Shown piece after piece: positions 22,501 to 33,074 of a stretch of 64,000 nucleotides of DNA. Position 1 is the stretch's first letter. Each line of letters opens with the position of its first letter. The notes beneath the pieces were generated by a model. It saw only the letters and a program-made list of their open reading frames with translations, was not told where the DNA came from and searched no databases. A program made the translations under genes and the position numbers. Source of the DNA: Plasmodium malariae (lineage: Eukaryota > Apicomplexa > Aconoidasida > Haemosporida > Plasmodiidae); assembly GCF_900090045.1 (NCBI RefSeq), contig NC_041785.1:2147001-2211000 (forward strand). The letters are read 5' to 3'.

Positions 22501-23250
22501 ATACTCATTATTCTCATTATTCTCATTAGTCCCACTGGATGGAATTACTGCACTTCTTTTCTCTTCTTCCCTTTTGTGCATTCCCACCCCACTGCTTATT
22601 TCTCTTGTGCTACCTACCCCTTCTCGTTCAGTACGACTGTATTTACAAGCCTTTCTTGTGTCGTTACAAGTATTGCTTACTTGTTTTCCTGGTTCATTAT
22701 TTTCTTCTTTTTCCTGTACACATTCATGATTCTGTACTTGATCTGTTCTTTCCTTCTTTGTTTCTCTTTCAAAGCACGTTTCATTGTTGTATTCGCTTAG
22801 GGTACATTTGACATTACTGTTGTGCATCTTATATTTGGATCTGCTATTACCTTTGGACGTGTGCTTAGTCTTTGCTTTCTTATTATTACGGTCATACTCA
22901 CACCATGCATTGCTATCATCTGTGTTGACATTGCATTCATTATCACAGCATACACTGCCATTGCTTCCACGACAATGCTGATTCTTACTCCACTTTTCTT
23001 CATTTTTTAGCTCCTCGTATAAAATTTTTTCTTGAATGAACTCCCTTTTTTCCACATGCACTTCATCCCACTTTGTTAGTTTATTTTTTGAGTATGACAA
23101 ATCTATATCTGACCCTGAGTTATAACTCATATTTTTCTTTTCTTCTAATATGAACGAATCATTTTTTTGGTTCCTTAGTAGTAGTTTACTGTTTAGTTGA
23201 TCCAAAATTTTCTTCTTTGCTTGGTCTATGTCAAGTAAAAATTTAAGCAT
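19567..23250 (-). CDS. Coiled-coil protein with CCDC186-like C-terminus
   Basis: Two exons, 23250-20195 and 19702-19567, encode 1,063 residues. Donor TTTCG/GTAGGC and acceptor CCCTCCTCAG/G join in phase 2. The start is the ATG at 23250. Layout: short N-terminal helix (FLLDIDQAKKKILDQLN); a hydrophilic region with a (Asn-Glu-Asn/Tyr) repeat at about residues 240-348; a long coiled coil at about 570-735 (LNEKINSMDKDIRRLQVEK is typical); and further heptads at 880-950 and to the end. The last 90 residues read IEKLKEDQLLLQEDVNRKS, then KIISHLIKKHA, then the exon 2 segment MEETLIENIRLRTDLMTL. From memory this order resembles the conserved C-terminus of CCDC186 (C10orf118), a Golgi/endosome coiled-coil protein of animals. 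That link is inference. No membrane segment is seen, so a trafficking or cytoskeletal scaffold role is plausible. Confidence 0.85.
19742..19968. repeat. 28-bp A-rich intronic minisatellite
   Basis: About eight copies of an ATG(A)6G(A)6TAAAATAGTAGA unit fill the intron of the coiled-coil gene (19703-20194). A few copies have AATAAAAAAAG variants. The Phe/Tyr-rich open frames across it are artefacts. Confidence 0.9.
22205..22528. repeat. 9-bp in-frame repeat (ATTCTCATT) encoding Asn-Glu-Asn
   Basis: About thirty-six copies of ATTCTCATT, with occasional ATACTCATT, encode Asn-Glu-Asn or Asn-Glu-Tyr on the minus strand. The array sits in the N-terminal third of the coiled-coil gene and keeps frame throughout. 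Confidence 0.92.
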
Positions 23251-23370
23251 AACGTGCGCGTATGTCTACGTGGGAAATGGGAGGAGGTGGAAGAGGGGAA
23301 TGGTTACCTGAACTTGTGCTACACGTACATACGCGCACATACACGTACACATGCATAGAAACACACACAC

Positions 23371-23405
<35 letters not shown>

Positions 23406-23935
23406 TTCATATGCACATATATATTTAAACTCCCGCATGTACAAGGTACTTGCAAAGGTACACACACACACGTACAGGTGCATACATTTATATATACAAG
23501 TACGTATACATATGTAAGTACATGTGCATGCTTATCCTTTTTTAGAGGAAAAAGGCAAAGAGAATAATATTTCATACGGTATATCATTTGAAAGAAAGAT
23601 AAAACATCATCATTGTGTCAAAAAAAAAAAAAAAAAATGCGACGCAAGAAATTTTTAATTTTTTAAAATTAACAAAATAGCGTTTAATGAAAGGTTCAAA
23701 AAGGGTTAATGTAATATAACTTCTCCAGAAAGTGGGGGGGGGAGGAAAAAAAAAAAAAAAAAAAAAATAAAATAAAATAAAAATAAAATAAAATAAAAAT
23801 AAAATAAAATAAAAATAAAATAATATAAAATAAAAATAATATAAAATAAAAATAAAAATAAAATAAAATAATACTCTTCCTAATTTTACTTATTAATAAT
23901 ACCTACAGATTTTTTTAATTACTCAAAAAAAAAAA
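23251..23935. other. Intergenic: TA repeats and AAAAT repeat
   Basis: The 5' flank of the coiled-coil gene. It holds a CACACATATATA tract (23360-23420) and an AAAAT/AAAATAAAAT array (23745-23875) after a G9 run (23733-23741). No supported gene; short open frames exist but have neither start nor family features. Confidence 0.55.
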
Positions 23936-23939
23936 AAAA

Positions 23940-24107
23940 ATTATTCTTCTAAGAATAAAAGAGAAGTAGATAGAGAAAGTGTAAATGAGAAGGCGAATGA
24001 GTATGAGAATGAATACGAATATGAAGAGTTAAAACGAACAGGGAGAGAAGAATATTCCCTCAACGTTGATAATACACATCAACATTATCGACATAGTGGA
24101 AATTAAA
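23940..24107 (+). other. Coding-like open segment, possible terminal exon
   Basis: The frame reads SSKNKREVDRESVNEKANEY, then ENEYEYEELKRTGREEYS and on to a stop at 24107, about 54 codons. Composition (Glu, Asn, Arg, Tyr) is that of Plasmodium coding sequence and not of the flanking AT repeats. No ATG opens it. A CCTACAG acceptor-like site lies at 23902-23908, with a poly-A tract between. No partner exon was identified. Confidence 0.25.
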
Positions 24108-24232
24108 TTTATAACACAACTTAGCAGATTGTTCGGATTAAGCTAAATTTAAAAGTATAATACCACAAAAAAGAATTTTTTTTTTTTTTCTTTTTTTTAC
24201 ATAGTATGCGCTCTTAAATGATTTAGAGTGTT

Positions 24233-24571
24233 TTAATGCAATGGTGAAGTAGTCATGTCAAGTGAACAAATTACCATAGTGTCAATGAACCAATGTGGCA
24301 CTGTACCATTTTGACGTTTTGCTAATTTAGGAGAGCAATTGGAAAGAATAAAGATTGAGCAAACACGAGAAAAACTAAATTCTTGGAAGATTTCGTCTTC
24401 CTCCCCCCATCCCCGGCTTTCGTTCGTATTAATATTAGTTTTTGGAGAAATTTTTTTTTTTTTTTAAATTGTTTTTTCTGTTCTTCTATCGTGATATATT
24501 TTTTTTTATACCGTTTCGTGAAAAACATCTCGTATTGTTTATGAGTGTAAAATGTCTAAAAGTAGAATAAA
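24233..24571 (-). pseudogene. Coding-like fragment broken at a poly-A tract
   Basis: After a TTATTCTACTTTTAG acceptor (24572), the minus strand reads TFYTHKQYEMFFTKRYKKKY and ITIEEQKKQF up to an A15 run (24465-24451). Beyond the run a different frame stays open for 72 codons (SPKTNINTNESRGWGEEDE and on) to a TAA at 24233. As in the nucleoporin gene, a one- or two-base indel in the homopolymer would join them. No homologue is recognised. It could be an assembly-broken small gene, a decayed one, or chance. Confidence 0.25.
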
Positions 24572-24769
24572 GAAAATTTTAATATGTACCTTTTTTCCAT
24601 TTATATGAAAACCAAAGAATGCGTTATTGGCTCGTTTATATAGTATGTATATATTTCATTTAAAGCATGTAAGAGGGTATGTGTAACGGTTAGACAAAAT
24701 GTGGATGTTGCACTAAAATGAGATATTCAAAAAGGTCTAAAAAGGTAAGAAGATGACAAGTTAAAATAT

Positions 24770-24995
24770 CAAAAAATTAAAAATTAAAAATTAAATATTA
24801 AAAATTAAATATTAAAAATTAAATATTAAAAATTAAAAATTAAGTATTAAAAATTAAAAATTAAAAATTAAGTATTAAAAATTAAAAATTAAAAATTAAA
24901 TATTAAAAATTAAAAATTAAATATTAAAAAGCTAAATAATTTAATAATTAATTAATTAATCAGTTAATTATATAATTAAATTATCAAATAATCCA
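24770..24995. repeat. AAAAATTAAATATT degenerate repeat
   Basis: Pure A/T tandem array of TTAAAAATTAAATATTAAAAA-type units running into TTAATTAATTAA. It lies downstream (3') of the citrate-synthase-like gene and is non-coding. Confidence 0.85.
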
Positions 24996-25335
24996 GAAAA
25001 CTTGAAGAAAGAAGGGCGCACCCCCTCCCCATTTTGTATTTTCTTAAAACTTGCACTTGATCAAAATGTAGATTATGCTTGAACAGAAGAAGGATAATAT
25101 GGTTATAGGACACTCGTAAAAATGAGAAAAAGAGATTCATTCAAATTTTCTAATAAATGCAAAGTGTAACTTGAATCTGTTTCTTATATCATTTTATTCT
25201 TTTTTTTTTTTGCTTTTATTTGCTCTATTTTTCATTTGGTTAAATACTGTTTGCACACACAGCGTCCAAAGGAGTACTGGGAAAAAAGGGGGAACTGTCG
25301 AAAATTAGTAAAATGCTCATATAACAAGGAATGGA

Positions 25336-26990
25336 CTATGATGCAGTAGGATCTCCTAGTTCCTTTGCATTACTTGCATCCACGTATTTTATAGGAGTGT
25401 TTCCTATATACACGCCAGAGTATTTCACTATTTTATTATTTTCCGTTTGTTCGTTTATATGTGCTGTGAAGCTTAATAGTCTTGCAAGAAAATAGAGCGG
25501 TGGTAAGTATTCTAGTGAGATGTCTAGTAGGTGGAATGTTAGAAGAGTATAATAATAGCTAGATGCATATTTTTTTTTATTTTTTAAAAAAAAGTTTTCA
25601 ATATCTATAAAATGAGTTAATATATCTACATTAGCCTGAGAAGTCATCCTACAATAATTTTCTAAATATTTTTTTAAAATTGCATTTTTTTTAAAAAAAA
25701 ATTTATTATTATAAAAAAATAAATTCATGTTACTAATCTGCGATAAAATCTTATCCTTTTCGTACTCTGCTTTATCCTTAGAGGGTAACTTTACACTCAA
25801 CAAGGAACGAAATGCTGTGTGTAAATCTATTTTTTTAAAAGTGTCTATGTAAAATGTAACAGCGTATAGAAATATATTAAAGTGGTTATCTTTGCTCACA
25901 TTATATAGCATTCTTAATAAAAAAGTTTTTTCATTAATGCCATTTTCACATATCAGCATTAACAAAATGGTAAGAACTTTTGTTTTTTCCTTTTTCATTG
26001 AGTCGTATAACTCTAATGAAGTTTTTTTCACGTGCTTAATCTCTCTCTGTCCACTTTTCATCTTCCCCTTTTCTTTATCGTATGCATCTTTTTCTGTGCC
26101 ATTTTTTGAAATCCCTTTCTCATTATTTGCGAAATTTTCAATAATAAAAGAACACAAGCTCTCAACTTTTATATTAGAAATATTTGAAGAAGTCCATTTT
26201 TTAGAATTAAACAAGTATATTAATTTTAAAGAGTATGCTAAAATTTCATAATAGCCCAAATTTATATCATTGTTATATTCATTTTGTAAAGATAATATAA
26301 GTAGACATACTCTTATTAATTCAAGAGGGTTAGAGCATTGTAAATTTTCCATTATTTTACATACTTTTTTCTCTTCATAAGAGTGAAAAGCATTTTCAAA
26401 ATAACATTTCCTTTCATATAATTCCTTTGATGTTGGCAATCTTTTATATAGAAAAAGAAAAATTATTTCGTCGAACGTAGCATATTCACACAACTCATGT
26501 ATGTTCAATCCTCTGTAAAAAATACCTAATATTTATTGAAGCAATTTCATACATATGTTTATGTATTTATTGTTGTAGAGAAACTGTATTTACGCTGCAG
26601 AAAAATGTCTGCTTTTAATGCGCTCAAGTGTACACATAAGGATTTATTGATCGTACGGAAAAATACATATTTGCATAAACGGGCATGCATTATGGTGTAC
26701 AGGATGCAGGACTCTCTACATACATTTTTTAGCAGTGAACCTAAGTCGCTCTGTCGAACTGAATCTACATCCATATCTCTTAATCCTTCTTTCATTTTTT
26801 AATAACCTTTGAGCTCAAAGAAAATTTCCGTTTCTAGCAAAATATGAGGAAGCGTTTGCTCGCACCATCCTTTTATTTTCTCTCTTTTATTATTATTACA
26901 AAAATACCTTTTTTCAAAAAAAAAAATATTTTTTAAAAAAGCAAAATTTTTCACATGTAAAAAAGTAAATTTTCTTTTTATGTTATTCAT
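25336..26990 (-). CDS. Citrate-synthase-like protein, probably non-catalytic
   Basis: The main exon 26512-25336 opens after TTTTTTACAG and begins GLNIHELCEYATFDEIIFLF then LYKRLPT. This is the citrate synthase signature (G-Y-D-I-x-x-L ... F-x-E-x-x-x-L-L...P-T). Near the end, NVDIL, FLARLLSFTAHINEQ and YSGVYIGN correspond to the family's N-V-D, R-x-x-G-W-x-A-H-x-x-E-Q and R-P-x-x-x-Y-x-G. The catalytic H-G-G-A and D-P-R segments are not recognisable; a Lys-rich insert (about 26030-26120) occupies part of the fold. A first exon with ATG at 26990 encodes MNNIKRKFTFLHVKNFAFLK, a plausible mitochondrial presequence, and runs to ELKG. There TAA (26801-26799) is in frame. A short intron from GTTATT (26807) to CGACTTAG (phase 1) would bypass it, then SLLKNVCRESCIL would lead to exon 3. 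The 5' structure is therefore unsure. P. falciparum has such a gene beside ZIP1. Confidence 0.75.
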
Positions 26991-28192
26991 CGTACAAGGG
27001 GGAAGGTGAAAAAAAAAAAAAAAAAAAAAGGAAAAAATAAATTTAATGCTTGACAAAAATAAAAACATGTAAAATAAAAAGACTACTATATATAATATTT
27101 CATAAACGCACATGAGTCATTTCAAAAATTTTGAGATTAAGAAATACTGCTTGCACTTTAGTTCCATTTTCAAACTATATATAACCTATAAAAAACGCAG
27201 TAAATAAATTACAAATGGGACGGTGGGAAATTGGCAAAACATATGCACCCAATAAACAATAAATGCGATAGCGCAGTTGAGTATGCATTATGTATACATG
27301 TTGTTCGTACGTGTGTATCCACGTATGCACGCACGTATATATATACGCACATATACATACATACATACATACATACATACGTATATACATACATTTATAC
27401 ATACGTATATACATACATTTATACATACGTATTACATACATTTATACATACATTTATACATAAACATATGCATAATTAAAATTTTTTAATCGCTTAATTT
27501 TTAATTCTCATTTCTGAACTTTCAACTGCGAGTAAAAGCTGCATCTCTCAACTTTTAAATGCCTTCGAAGAAAAAAAAAATTAATAATTTGTGATAGATT
27601 TGATTAATTTTTTTTTTTTTTTTTACCTTTTAAAACTGCCTTGTATAACATCCTTTTTCTTTTTCTTTTTCTTTTTCTTTTTTCTTTTTTCTTTTTTTTG
27701 CGTAGTATATAACATTCATCATTTGCTTCTTACCTCATTAATTCTAAAAATTAAAATGCAAAGAATTCGACAAAATTGCGTTATGAGAATAATGTATGTA
27801 TACACGTATATATATATATATATATATGTATATGTATATGTGTGAATATATTTATATGAATGTTTATATGTGTGCTCTCATATGTAATTACAAAAGGGCG
27901 ACAGTTCTGAACAGTTCAGGTGCATTTTTTTAAAGCACTGTGAGAAATTAAACGCGTTTTAAATCTTTTTGCAAAGATAAAAGTTTATACTTCTATGTAG
28001 TATGGAAATTAGCCAAAACGTATATAACTGTGTGAAAACCTTTTAAACGCGTATAAATTTGTTTTGAATTAATTGTTGTACATAATATATTTGTCATATG
28101 CAAGTGTAAGTTGCTTTCTACTTACAACTTGTTTAGTTCATCAACAATTTCACATTTTAAAGAAAACAATTACTTGTTTTGCACATAAATAA

Positions 28193-28259
<67 letters not shown>

Positions 28260-29169
28260 TGTACGTATACGTATATATATATACGTTTGCATCTTTAGGT
28301 AATTTTTATTATTCCTTTTAAAATAATAGCCTTTTTACTATTTTTGTTGTAAAATATGAGAGAAGTTCTTATGTAATTATTCCGTACAAAAAAAAAAAAA
28401 AAAAAAAAAAAAAACTGATTACATAAGTTATTATATACATACAATTGTGCGTTTGAATACCCAAAAGAGAAATAAATCCTTTTTTTAGTTTCTTCTTGTA
28501 TGTTTTTTAAAATTATACATAAGATTGTAACAACTATTTGACAAAATTTTATTTGTTTTGCTTTCTATTTTTAAAAGAACAAAACAAAAAGAAACATAGT
28601 TTATTTTTTTTTTTTATGTAATTTAGGTTTTTATTTATATACATATATTTATTTTATGAACACGTCATACTTTTTTATTTAACTTTTAAGATTTGATAGG
28701 TGTTGTTAATATATTAATTATTAATAAATATATAAAGAAGAAAACTTTTTTTTTCCTTTTTTTTTTCCTTTTTTTTTTTTTTTTTTTTTTTGGCTTTATT
28801 TAAAAATTGAGTAGATCGCAGCTTTACATATATATAATATATATATACATACACACACGCACGTATATATATATGTTTGTGCTTATATATTTATATTCAT
28901 AATTTTAAGATTTAATTTAAAATACTTTTTCACTTCTCCATTTGCGCATTAGCAATTTTAATTTGATTGGTTTTTGTAATTACAAAAAATTACGACTCGT
29001 TCCTACTTTTTTAGGAAGATCGAAGGTGTATGAAAAGTTATTTGGGGAGTTTATGTTAAAAAAGAGCTAGATTAAGAAACAATTTGTACACTTATATACG
29101 TGTTTATTTAGGCATATAAATAATAAATTCGTTTATATATATATATCCATATAAATTTTTATATGCACA

Positions 29170-29207
<38 letters not shown>

Positions 29208-29301
29208 TACATATATACATACATACACGTTTATAAATAGATACAGCATTTCCAACATTTTCATCCGCGTAACATAATACTAATAATTTTTTGTCAGAAA
29301 A
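26991..29301. other. Divergent intergenic region, repeats only
   Basis: Shared 5' space of the - strand citrate-synthase-like gene and the + strand ZIP gene. Contains CATACATA arrays (27355-27470), TCTTTTTCTTTT (27655-27700), a (TA)n run (28196-28252), A26-like (28387-28412) and T-rich tracts, (AC)n (29171-29202) and CATACATA near the ZIP start. No gene was seen on either strand. Confidence 0.6.
28196..28270. repeat. (TA)n microsatellite
   Basis: A long perfect TA dinucleotide run, then TACACATATATGTACGTATACG. It is self-complementary and could extrude as a hairpin. It lies between two divergent genes. Confidence 0.9.
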
Positions 29302-29898
29302 ATGGATTTACTTTTAGCTAAAGCAATTTGCATATTTGCGTTTGTTTCAGTTGCAACATTCGGATGTTCTATACCATATTTGATAGGATTGTTTGGACAG
29401 AAACAAAATATTGAACATGAAAAAAAAGTAAAAAATATCCTTTCTAATTTGAATTGTTTTGGTTCTGGTTTTATTTTTTCAATTGTTATGTTCCATTTGT
29501 TACCAGAAACAATCATGATTGTAAGTTCACATAAGGACATCGTTATTTTTAACACATCTGATGCTGATATGAAAACACTCTATATCTTTTTTTTCGTATT
29601 TATTGGTTTCTGTGTGCAATTAGCATTAGAATATGTTCTACCAGTTGATAGTAATTATTGCTGTGTTGCTAATGATGACGTGAAGTCCATGTTGAATGAT
29701 AATTTTTCCAAGTAAAATTTGAACAAGTAGAATATTCCTTGAGGAGATATACATGCGCAAAGATGAATATAATGCATTTATTTTTTTCTTAGCTATTTAT
29801 AGTTTTTCCAAATTCACGTGAATTGTTTATAGTTTTTCTTAATTTATGTGAACTGCTCATAATTTTTCACATTTTTACCTCAACTGTTCATAATTTTG

Positions 29899-29930
<32 letters not shown>

Positions 29931-30215
29931 TGTGATTATGTGCCTTTTTCAATTTGCCTTTTTAATTCCATTGCGTATTTAATTATTTTATTGTAGAACG
30001 TTAGTAAAGGGTAAAAAGGATTCCATTAATATCGATATGCATAGTGTGGTAAGAAAACACCTACATATTTTCGTTATTTTTTTATATTATCAGGTGCACT
30101 ATGCTACTAGAGATATTTGTATATTTCATCTTTTTTCAATGAAATAAATGTTTGTTGCTAATTGTACGTTCATTTATGTTTTGCAATTGAATATGAATAA
30201 TACCATATTAACTCA

Positions 30216-30246
<31 letters not shown>

Positions 30247-31916
30247 TTTTTGAAGAGTGTCAATGAAGATAAATATCATCATGCATGTGATAGTGAGCAT
30301 TTCAAGAAAAAACAGAATTTCTCACAATTTTTACACGTCCTAACATTGCAGTCATTTTTCTTAACAGTATCCTTGGCTGTACATTCGTGCAATGAAGGTA
30401 AGGATAAAGGAAAGAAAGAGATTAAGTGTAACTACATTGTTACAAGATCACATGGCAGATTGCTCATTTTTATGTAGTGCGTGATATTTTGTGTGTAAGT
30501 ATGCATGTGTGTATCTATATATACGTAACATGTAATTATTTTTACCCACTTTTCCGCCTTTAGGAATGATCGTAGGAATGTCAGATGACGTGCATTTTGT
30601 TTTTATAAATTCGTTTTGTATTTTATCACACAAGTGGATAGCAGGAGTTACTGTGGCTCTTTCACTAAATCAGAACAACATAGTAATTTTTTTTTTTTTC
30701 TGAATAGTTATGTATTATGTATGTTGAAGGGTTTTTATTTATTCGTATATACAATTGTATATTTATCTGTATATATAATTGTATATTTATCTGTATATAT
30801 AATTGTATATTTATCTGTGTATTTATATTGTATATATTGTATATTTATCTTATATTTAATTGTATATTTATCTGTATATATAATTGTATATTTATCTGTA
30901 TATTTAATTGTATATTTATCTGTATATTTAATTGTATATTTATCTGTATATATAATTGTATATTTATCTGTATATTAATTGTATATTTATCTTATATATA
31001 ATTGTATATTTATCTGTTTAATTGTATATTTATCTGTATATTTATTTGTATATATAATTGTATATTTATCTGTATATTTAATTGTATATTTATCTGTATA
31101 TTTATCTGTATATTTAATTATATATTTATCTGTATATTTAATTGTATATTTATCTGTTTATTTTTTTATTTGTATTTATTTGTTTATTTGTTTAATTTAT
31201 TTATTTATTTTATTTATTTATTTTTTTATTTTTTTCATCTTGCACAACTCTTATATGTTTTAATGTTTTCTCGTCATTTGGTTTTCATATTTGACATCAT
31301 TTTCCCATTCTTGTAGAGCAAAAATCTCAAGACAATATTGTTAGTAATTTTTATATTCTCTTCGCCCCTAGGAATAATATTAGGTCACTTGATACAGTCA
31401 TCAGGTGGGGACGATAAGCAAATTTGATTTAATTTGATTTGATTTGACTCATTTCAATATGTTTTAATTTAATTTGATTTAGTTTTATTTGATGTAGTTC
31501 AAATTAATTTAATTTGACTTCAATTTGTTTAAATTTCGTTTAATTTTAATTTTAATTTTAATTTTAATTTTAATTTTTTTTTTTTTTTTTTACAACCTGA
31601 GAATTTGCATGTTCATTTATTTCCTGCATTTATTTATAGGTGAAAAATTAACATGTATAATCAATGCAATTTCCATTGGATCGTTGCTTTTCATTGGATG
31701 TGAGGTAAATTAGCTAAAACGACAACAAAATAGGGGCAGTTTTGTGTGTATAATGAGCACGCTGAAGTACATGTGTGCATATATACATGTGTACAATATA
31801 CATATGTGCAATATACATATGTGCAATATACATGTGTGCAATATACATGTGTGCAATATACATGTGTGCAATATACATATGTGCATACATACTTATGTGC
31901 ATACATACTTATGTAC

Positions 31917-31950
<34 letters not shown>

Positions 31951-32226
31951 TGGCTCATTTTTGAGAATTAGTTCGGCTAGTAAATTGATCCCTTATCGTT
32001 CAGCACACACACACATATGTGCATGTGCATGATTTTTCTTGTGATTGTTATTATATGTGTTTCCTCCAATTTTCATTTCCATTCTCAGATTTTGCTAAAT
32101 GAAATAAAGCAGAAGTATAGCAGAAAAGTTAGGCTTACAAAATGGCTCAGCTTTTGTTGTTCGTGCGTAATTGCATTTTTTTTAATTATAGCCACTGTGC
32201 GCATTGCTCCACATCATCATCATTAG
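29302..32226 (+). CDS. ZIP1: ZIP-family zinc/iron transporter (ZIP1/ZIPCO)
   Basis: The gene moves divalent metal (zinc, possibly iron) into the cytosol. Seven exons phase perfectly: 29302-29711, 29997-30048, 30256-30397, 30564-30682, 31317-31404, 31640-31704 and 32089-32226, for 337 residues. The start ATG is the first in frame. Eight hydrophobic segments are expected. TM1 is at about residues 4-28 and TM2 carries FSIVMFHLLPE. TM4 carries SLAVHSCNEG (H197, E201), the ZIP metal-site motif. TM5 carries LSHKWIAG (H224, K225) and TM6 FSSPLGIILG. The last exon gives TM8 and ends in four His. The His/Asp loop between TM3 and TM4 is encoded by exons 2-3. P. berghei ZIPCO, needed for liver-stage growth, is the presumed orthologue (family knowledge plus synteny). 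Introns 4 and 6 hold minisatellites. Confident call; metal specificity is not readable. Confidence 0.93.
30740..31235. repeat. Intronic TGTATATTTATC array
   Basis: Degenerate tandem array of TTGTATATTTATCTGTATATATAA units fills most of intron 4 of the ZIP gene (30683-31316). It drifts to TTTATTTATTTGT at the right end. The Tyr/Ile/Val open frames across it are artefacts. Confidence 0.88.
31787..31925. repeat. 15-bp intronic repeat (GCAATATACATRTGT)
   Basis: About six copies of GCAATATACATGTGT/GCAATATACATATGT and then CATACATACTTATGT units lie in intron 6 of the ZIP gene. The 15-base unit keeps all frames open on both strands, producing false peptides. Confidence 0.9.
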
Positions 32227-33074
32227 CTTCATCCATTTTTACCCAAAAAAAGGAATACACACAGGCGAATTTATGTTTATGTTTTGGTATGCATACCTAT
32301 TTGCACCTGTTAAGGGTTATATATGTGTGCATATATATACGCATGTATACATACATACGAACAAATACATGCACAATGTTTCGTTAATTTCTGTAATATT
32401 TATTTTAAATAAATGCAAAGAAAAAAAAACCTTTCCTTTACGGAAATGAGTTACATATTGTTTGCTTATGGAGAATATGTTCTTCATATATATACAATAT
32501 ATATATATATATATATATATGTATTATGCACGTGTAAATTTTTTTAATAAGAATTTTTAAAACGTTTTTAATATTATATATTTGTTTTGGTTTGTTCTTT
32601 GTTTTTTAGCTTTATTTTTTAACAACACTTTTTTACTTCATTTTTTTTACAGTTATGTTTTACTGTTATGTTTTACTGTTATGTTTTACTGTTATGTTTT
32701 ACTGTTATGTTTTACTGTTTTATTTTACTTTTTTTTTTTTTTTGGAAATTTCTTCAAAATGTTAATAAAAAAAAAAAAACATTCATTTCTCTTTTAATAA
32801 TAAATGTATATTTGTAAGAAAAGTAGGAGGAAATGGATTTAACAAAATAATTCTCCATTCGAGGGGTGTTTAAAAGGAAGGCTAATGTTTGCCCACCCAA
32901 CATATATATATATATATACCCTATATATATAGGTATACACAAATGTACATATGCGCACAAACATACAAACGTACACACATATATACATGCATATACGCAC
33001 ATATGTAATACATATTTATCCTTCTGCGCGATGTGCTTTCGCGTGATGTACTTTCCCGAAATGGCGGAGTCCAA
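32227..33074. other. Convergent intergenic region
   Basis: 3' flanks of the + strand ZIP gene and the - strand nucleoporin gene. Contains a TA run (32498-32522), a 13-bp TGTTATGTTTTAC repeat (32652-32718) and TATATA hairpin-prone sequence (32900-32935). No gene is seen. Confidence 0.6.
32652..32718. repeat. 13-bp tandem repeat (TGTTATGTTTTAC)
   Basis: Five near-perfect copies of a 13-base unit in the shared 3' space between two convergent genes. Confidence 0.88.

Noticed and set aside
22122..22800. Long + and - frames of Leu-Phe-Ser, Ile-Leu and Arg-Ile-Met repeats
   Set aside because: They are shadows of the nine-base Asn-Glu-Asn repeat in the coiled-coil gene.
30616..31316. Tyr-Leu-Ser-Val repeat frames
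   Set aside because: Repeat array inside intron 4 of the ZIP gene.
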